Part shown: positions 20,491-24,005 of the stretch, piece by piece | Layout: every line of letters begins with the position of its first letter | Numbering within the stretch: position 1 is the first letter of the stretch | DNA from: Candidatus Kaiserbacteria bacterium | Lineage (GTDB): Bacteria > Patescibacteriota > Minisyncoccia > Phycocordibacterales > UBA918 | Assembly (NCBI GenBank): GCA_003245875.1 | Contig: QKBW01000067.1 | Location: 1-24,005, forward strand | Length of the DNA: 24,005 nucleotides | Direction: 5' to 3' | Position numbers and translations under genes: made by a program | Notes under the pieces: model-generated | Database searches by the model: none | Told to the model about the DNA's origin: nothing | What the model saw: the letters and a program-made list of their open reading frames with translations, nothing else

Positions 20491-22176
20491 ATGTTCTCAT
20501 TCCGCAAGAAGAAGAAACAAGTTGATGTCGACGAGATATTCCTTGACGCGGCCAATGTGTCCGCTTTTAATCAAGGGCGCATGGAAGGTCGACTCGAATT
20601 GCCATTGACCACACGTAATGTATACGTGGTGGCGGTCATTTTTGCGCTTATTGCACTGTGGTTTTTTCACAAGATCTTTTTGATGCAAGTGGTCGAAGGT
20701 GCATCGTATCGCGCCCAGAGTGAACGTAACCATATTGATCAAGATGTGCTTATTGCCGAACGCGGTGTTGTGTATGACCGCAATGGTGAGCTGCTAGCCT
20801 GGAACGAGATCGGAACCAGAGATGACAGCAGCTTTCCATACCGGGCGTACACTGACCGTGCTGGTCTGGGGCAAATCGTCGGGTATGTAAGTTACCCATT
20901 GAAAGACAAGCAAGGCTTTTATTATCGTACGGAATATGTAGGGCGTAATGGCATTGAGAGTACCTACAATGATCAGCTGGCAGGCGTTAACGGTAAGCAA
21001 CTCGTTGAAGTTGATGCTAAGGGCGATGTTCTCTCAGAGCATGCCGTTGAGCGTGCCACTCCCGGTACCGAACTCCATCTTTCCATTGATGCAGAACTTT
21101 CTGAAGCGATGTATAGCATTATTGAAGCAGCTTGCGAGGAGGCCAACATACGCAGTGGTGCAGCTGCCATTATGGATGTACATACCGGGGAAATATTGGC
21201 ATTGACCAGCTTCCCATCTTACGACCCGGAAGTCATGGCTGATGGTGATGATGTGGCGCTGATAAAGCAATACAACGAAGATGTCAGGCTGCCATTTCTT
21301 AACAAGATATTGGCTGGCGTATATACGCCTGGTTCAATCGTGAAGCCCTTTGTTGCGTATGGTGCATTAGCCGAACAAGTGATCGACCCAAATAAGATCA
21401 TTGTGAGTACAGGTCAGATCGTGGTGCCGAATCCATACACACCGAGTCAGCCATCCATCTTTCGCGACTGGCGCGCACAAGGTGCTATGACCATGCGCGA
21501 AGCCATTGCATTTTCTTCTGACGTGTACTTCTACATCATTGGTGGTGGTTTTGAAGATCAGGCGGGACTCGGTATTGATAAGATGGACAAATATTTCCAT
21601 ATGTTTGGCCTTGGTTCTTCTACCGGTATTGCTTTAGCCAATGAGCAGTCCGGTGTTGTGCCGAGTCCGACATGGAAGCAGGAATTGTTTGATGAAGACT
21701 GGCGTTTGGGTGATACGTACTACACTGCTATTGGTCAGTATGGTTTCTTGACTACACCGTTGCAGATGTTACGTTCGTATGCGGCATTGGCAAATGGCGG
21801 CTATTTGCTCACGCCGCAATTGGAGCTTGGGGCGAGTGCTTCATCAACAGATCTGCATCTCAACCAAGATTATCTGCAAATCGTGCAGGAAGGTATGCGT
21901 AAAACAGTAACGCTCGATGGCGGTACCGCCCGTTCTTTGGAGAAAAATTATGTCAGTATTGCTGCCAAATCCGGTACTGCTGAGCTAGATTTCAGTAAGT
22001 CATACCTCAACTCTTGGGCGGCAGGGTATTGGCCATATGAAAAGCCACGTTATGCATTTATCCTGCTTATGGAACATGCCCCGTACACTAACCATCTGGG
22101 TGCAACTACCGTGATGGGAAGGGTTATGGATTGGATACACGAACATCATCCCGATTACCTGCAGGCAGATGAATAG
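20491..22176 (+). CDS. mrdA: Penicillin-binding protein 2 (elongasome transpeptidase)
   Basis: A 561-aa class B PBP that cross-links peptidoglycan during cell elongation. After a cytoplasmic N-terminus (~45 aa) comes one membrane helix (VYVVAVIFALIALWFFHKIFL), then ERGVVYDRNGELLAWN, a reduced pedestal, and the transpeptidase domain with SxxK Ser282-Ile-Val-Lys285 in TPGSIVKPF, the SxD motif Ser342-Ser-Asp344 in FSSDVYFY, and the KTG-type motif Lys493-Ser-Gly-Thr in AAKSGTAELD. SxD in place of SxN is common in MrdA. It is shorter than E. coli PBP2 (633 aa), mostly in the N-terminal pedestal. It starts 1 nt after mreD stops. RodA is not in this window. Confidence 0.95.
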   Translation: MFSFRKKKKQVDVDEIFLDAANVSAFNQGRMEGRLELPLTTRNVYVVAVIFALIALWFFHKIFLMQVVEGASYRAQSERNHIDQDVLIAERGVVYDRNGELLAWNEIGTRDDSSFPYRAYTDRAGLGQIVGYVSYPLKDKQGFYYRTEYVGRNGIESTYNDQLAGVNGKQLVEVDAKGDVLSEHAVERATPGTELHLSIDAELSEAMYSIIEAACEEANIRSGAAAIMDVHTGEILALTSFPSYDPEVMADGDDVALIKQYNEDVRLPFLNKILAGVYTPGSIVKPFVAYGALAEQVIDPNKIIVSTGQIVVPNPYTPSQPSIFRDWRAQGAMTMREAIAFSSDVYFYIIGGGFEDQAGLGIDKMDKYFHMFGLGSSTGIALANEQSGVVPSPTWKQELFDEDWRLGDTYYTAIGQYGFLTTPLQMLRSYAALANGGYLLTPQLELGASASSTDLHLNQDYLQIVQEGMRKTVTLDGGTARSLEKNYVSIAAKSGTAELDFSKSYLNSWAAGYWPYEKPRYAFILLMEHAPYTNHLGATTVMGRVMDWIHEHHPDYLQADE

Positions 22177-22215
22177 TCACCGCTATAGCACTGTACCTGT
22201 GGAAAAACGGTATGA

Positions 22216-22243
22216 TTGACCAGACCCCGTTTCTCTGTATAAT
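22216..22243 (+). promoter_or_regulatory. Strong sigma70-type promoter of greA
   Basis: TTGACC (22216-22221), 16-bp spacer, consensus TATAAT (22238-22243). It is followed by a 24-nt stretch before ATG 22268, so this mRNA has a short leader but no SD near the start. Confidence 0.8.
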
Positions 22244-22267
22244 TGGAGCCAATAAACCAAACTTGAT

Positions 22268-22738
22268 ATGAATGATACACACTCGTTTTTGACCAAAGAA
22301 AAATTTGAAGAGTTGAAAAAGGAGCTTGAACATTTGAAGACAGTACGACGCAAGGAGGTTGCAGAATCACTCGAGTACGCGCGTAGCCTCGGTGACCTCT
22401 CCGAGAACGCTGAGTACCAAGAGGCTCGCGACATGCAGGCTGCCATTGAAGAGCGCATTGCCCACTTGGAGAAGACCATTAAAGAAGCAAAGATCGTTGC
22501 TGGTAATCAAAAGGGTGATGTGGTCGGTCTTGGTTCTAAGGTCTGCATTCAGAAGGCGAGTGAGAAAGGAAGCATTTGTTACACTATAGTAGGAGCGGAG
22601 GAGGCCAATATTCAAGAACACAAGCTCTCATATCTCTCACCACTCGGTGAGGCGCTCATGGGGAAGGGTAAGGGCGAGGAGATCCAGTTTGAAACACCAA
22701 ATGGAAAGCAGAAGTACGCGGTATTGAGTGTTGAATAA
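22268..22738 (+). CDS. greA: Transcription elongation factor GreA
   Basis: A 156-aa protein of normal length that enters the RNA polymerase secondary channel and stimulates cleavage of backtracked RNA. N-terminal coiled-coil with the tip residues in SLGDLSENAEYQEARDMQ (the conserved Asp and Glu), followed by the globular FKBP-like domain (YTIVGAEEANIQEHKLSYLSPLGEALMGKGKGEEIQFETPNGKQKYAVLSVE). The gene is monocistronic, between a strong promoter and a strong hairpin terminator. Confidence 0.96.
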   Translation: MNDTHSFLTKEKFEELKKELEHLKTVRRKEVAESLEYARSLGDLSENAEYQEARDMQAAIEERIAHLEKTIKEAKIVAGNQKGDVVGLGSKVCIQKASEKGSICYTIVGAEEANIQEHKLSYLSPLGEALMGKGKGEEIQFETPNGKQKYAVLSVE

Positions 22739-22747
22739 AGTTAAGGC

Positions 22748-22798
22748 AAAGCATACAGCGCGCCGACAACTACGTTGTCGGCGCGCTGTATGTTTGTT
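22748..22798 (+). terminator. Long perfect terminator hairpin after greA
   Basis: 22752-22770 pairs perfectly with 22774-22792 (19 bp, GC-rich), loop TAC, extended by one wobble and two A-T pairs at the base. TTT and TT follow within TGTTTGTT. It ends only 2 nt before the TG of the lysS extended -10. Confidence 0.85.
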
Positions 22799-22803
22799 AC
22801 GAT
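22795..22803 (+). promoter_or_regulatory. Candidate extended -10 promoter of lysS
   Basis: TGT-TACGAT lies 9 nt before ATG 22813. A TTGTCG at 22775-22780 is 17 bp upstream but sits inside the terminator stem. Confidence 0.45.
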
Positions 22804-22812
22804 AGTCGTATT

Positions 22813-24005
22813 ATGTCATCACAAGCAGAAATCAAAGAGGAACGGTTGCGCAAGCGCGCCATTTTGGAGTCAGCTGGCATGGATCCGTATGCCGCTAAGA
22901 CTGAGCGAACGCATACCATCAAAGCCATCCTGGATGACTTTGAAGCGCTTGCTGATGACGAAGCCGCATGTGTGGTAGCGGGACGTATCATAGCATTGCG
23001 ACGCCATGGCGGTTCTGCTTTTGCTGATATCTTTGATGGCACCGGTCGGCTGCAGGTCTTTTTCTCTCGCGATGCGATCGGTTTGAAACTTTTTGATCTA
23101 CTTAACGATGCTATTGACCCCGGCGACTTTATTGAAGTAAAAGGTACGGTTTTCCAGACCAATCGTGGCGCGGAAGCAGTTGCTGCCTCTGATTGGCGCA
23201 TCCTTACCAAGGCGCTATCCAATTTACCGACTGAGCACTTTGGTATCAAGGATGAAGATGAACGTTACCGTAAACGCTATCTTGATATCTTGCTTGATCC
23301 AGAGTTGCGCGATTTGTTGGCAAAAAAAGCCCATTTCTGGGAAGTGACCCGCCGCTTTTTGACCGAGCACAACTTCTTGGAAGTAGAGACGCCAACTATT
23401 GAGCTCACAACCGGCGGTGCCGAAGCGCGGCCGTTCAAGACACATCATAATGATTTTGATATTGATGTCTTTATGCGTATTTCGGTCGGAGAGCTTTGGC
23501 AGAAACGTTTGATGGCGGCTGGGCTACCTAAAACATTTGAAATTGGTCGCGTATACCGCAATGAAGGTACGAGTCCGGAGCATTTGCAGGAGTTTACTAA
23601 CATGGAGTTTTATTGGGCGTACGCAGACTATCGTGATGGTATGGAGCTTATTAAAGAAATGTACCAAACGATTGCCAAAGAGGTGTTTGGTACCACGAAA
23701 TTTACCACGCGCGGACACACCTTTGATCTGGCTGACGAATGGGTAGAGATAGATTATGTGAAAGAGATCAAAGATCGTACTGGTATTGATGTAACCAAGG
23801 CGACTGAGGTAGAGATGGCAGCGACTGCTACCGAGCTTGGTATCAAGTTTGATGGTAACAATCGCGAGCGTTTAACCGATACACTTTGGAAGTATTGTCG
23901 TAAGCAGATAGCTGGCCCGGCATTCTTAGTGAACCATCCGTTGGTGGTGGCACCATTGGCAAAGAAGAAAGATGGAGCTGTAGCACAAATGTTCCAACCG
24001 ATCAT
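22813..24005 (+). CDS. lysS: Lysyl-tRNA synthetase, class II, 5' part (runs off the window)
   Basis: 397 codons are visible from ATG 22813; the frame is open to the last base. N-terminal OB-fold anticodon domain: AGRIIALRRHGGSAFADIFDGTGRLQVFFSRDAIG. Then LSNLPTEHFGIKDEDERYRKRYLD, motif 1 region FLTEHNFLEVETPTIELTTGGAEARPF, and motif 2 FEIGRVYRNEGTSPEHLQEFTNMEFYWAYADY, all in LysRS order. Motif 3 lies beyond the window. The enzyme charges tRNA(Lys). AsnRS/AspRS were considered, but GGAEARPF, EIGRVYRNEG and FYWAYADY fit LysRS better. The start is the first ATG after the greA terminator, without SD. Confidence 0.93.
   Translation, partial: MSSQAEIKEERLRKRAILESAGMDPYAAKTERTHTIKAILDDFEALADDEAACVVAGRIIALRRHGGSAFADIFDGTGRLQVFFSRDAIGLKLFDLLNDAIDPGDFIEVKGTVFQTNRGAEAVAASDWRILTKALSNLPTEHFGIKDEDERYRKRYLDILLDPELRDLLAKKAHFWEVTRRFLTEHNFLEVETPTIELTTGGAEARPFKTHHNDFDIDVFMRISVGELWQKRLMAAGLPKTFEIGRVYRNEGTSPEHLQEFTNMEFYWAYADYRDGMELIKEMYQTIAKEVFGTTKFTTRGHTFDLADEWVEIDYVKEIKDRTGIDVTKATEVEMAATATELGIKFDGNNRERLTDTLWKYCRKQIAGPAFLVNHPLVVAPLAKKKDGAVAQMFQPI

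Noticed and set aside
1..24005. CRISPR arrays, tRNA genes, insertion sequences or prophage.
   Set aside because: No regularly spaced repeats, cloverleaf with TTCRANY, transposase or phage structural gene was found on either strand.

Overview
The window looks like chromosome from a streamlined bacterium of the Candidate Phyla Radiation (Patescibacteria, most like Parcubacteria). Evidence: very compact gene order, many shortened versions of housekeeping proteins (DNA pol III delta-prime-like, MreD, formyltransferase, a prolyl-tRNA synthetase without the editing insertion), a degenerate PriA, a large DUF87/VirD4-like ATPase beside a LysM coiled-coil membrane protein, and almost no Shine-Dalgarno sequences. 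TGA ends several genes (holB-like, frr, mreC), so the TGA-as-glycine code of Gracilibacteria/SR1 is not used. The assignment is by gene content only; no rRNA is present. No tRNA, CRISPR array, transposase or prophage was seen.

Layout. 1-633: 3' part of fpg/mutM. 719-1078: hibernation factor, then a terminator. 1193-1522: small basic orphan protein with its own strong promoter and the only perfect Shine-Dalgarno seen here, ending at a branched two-way terminator. 1646-6420 (minus strand): murA, a PriA-like protein, def and fmt. 6497-14634 (plus): an MreB paralogue, a T4SS-type ATPase, a 777-aa coiled-coil/Gly-zipper/LysM protein, a small acidic helical protein, and a Pro/Ala-rich protein with a conserved-looking C-terminus. 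14642-18272: delta-prime-like protein, frr, rseP, proS. 18285-22176: the rod-shape operon mreB-mreC-mreD-mrdA. 22268-24005: greA and the 5' part of lysS.

The genes serve peptidoglycan and cell-shape work (murA, mreBCD, PBP2, second MreB), translation (def, fmt, frr, proS, lysS, HPF), replication and repair (fpg, PriA-like, delta-prime-like) and envelope proteolysis (rseP). The least understood part is the ATPase/LysM/Pro-rich cluster at 7630-14634, a candidate envelope or DNA-translocation system.

Three cross-window patterns stand out. (1) Most starts have a -10-like hexamer 6-11 nt before the ATG and no SD, which predicts widespread leaderless mRNAs. (2) A family of short palindromes with the same outer arm GCGGCG/CGCCGC lies both between genes and inside fpg, priA and the ATPase gene. 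(3) GC-rich hairpins lie directly against -10 elements, forming very compact terminator-promoter junctions. The PriA-like protein has lost its Walker A, DEEH and motif VI residues and looks like a maintained pseudo-helicase.
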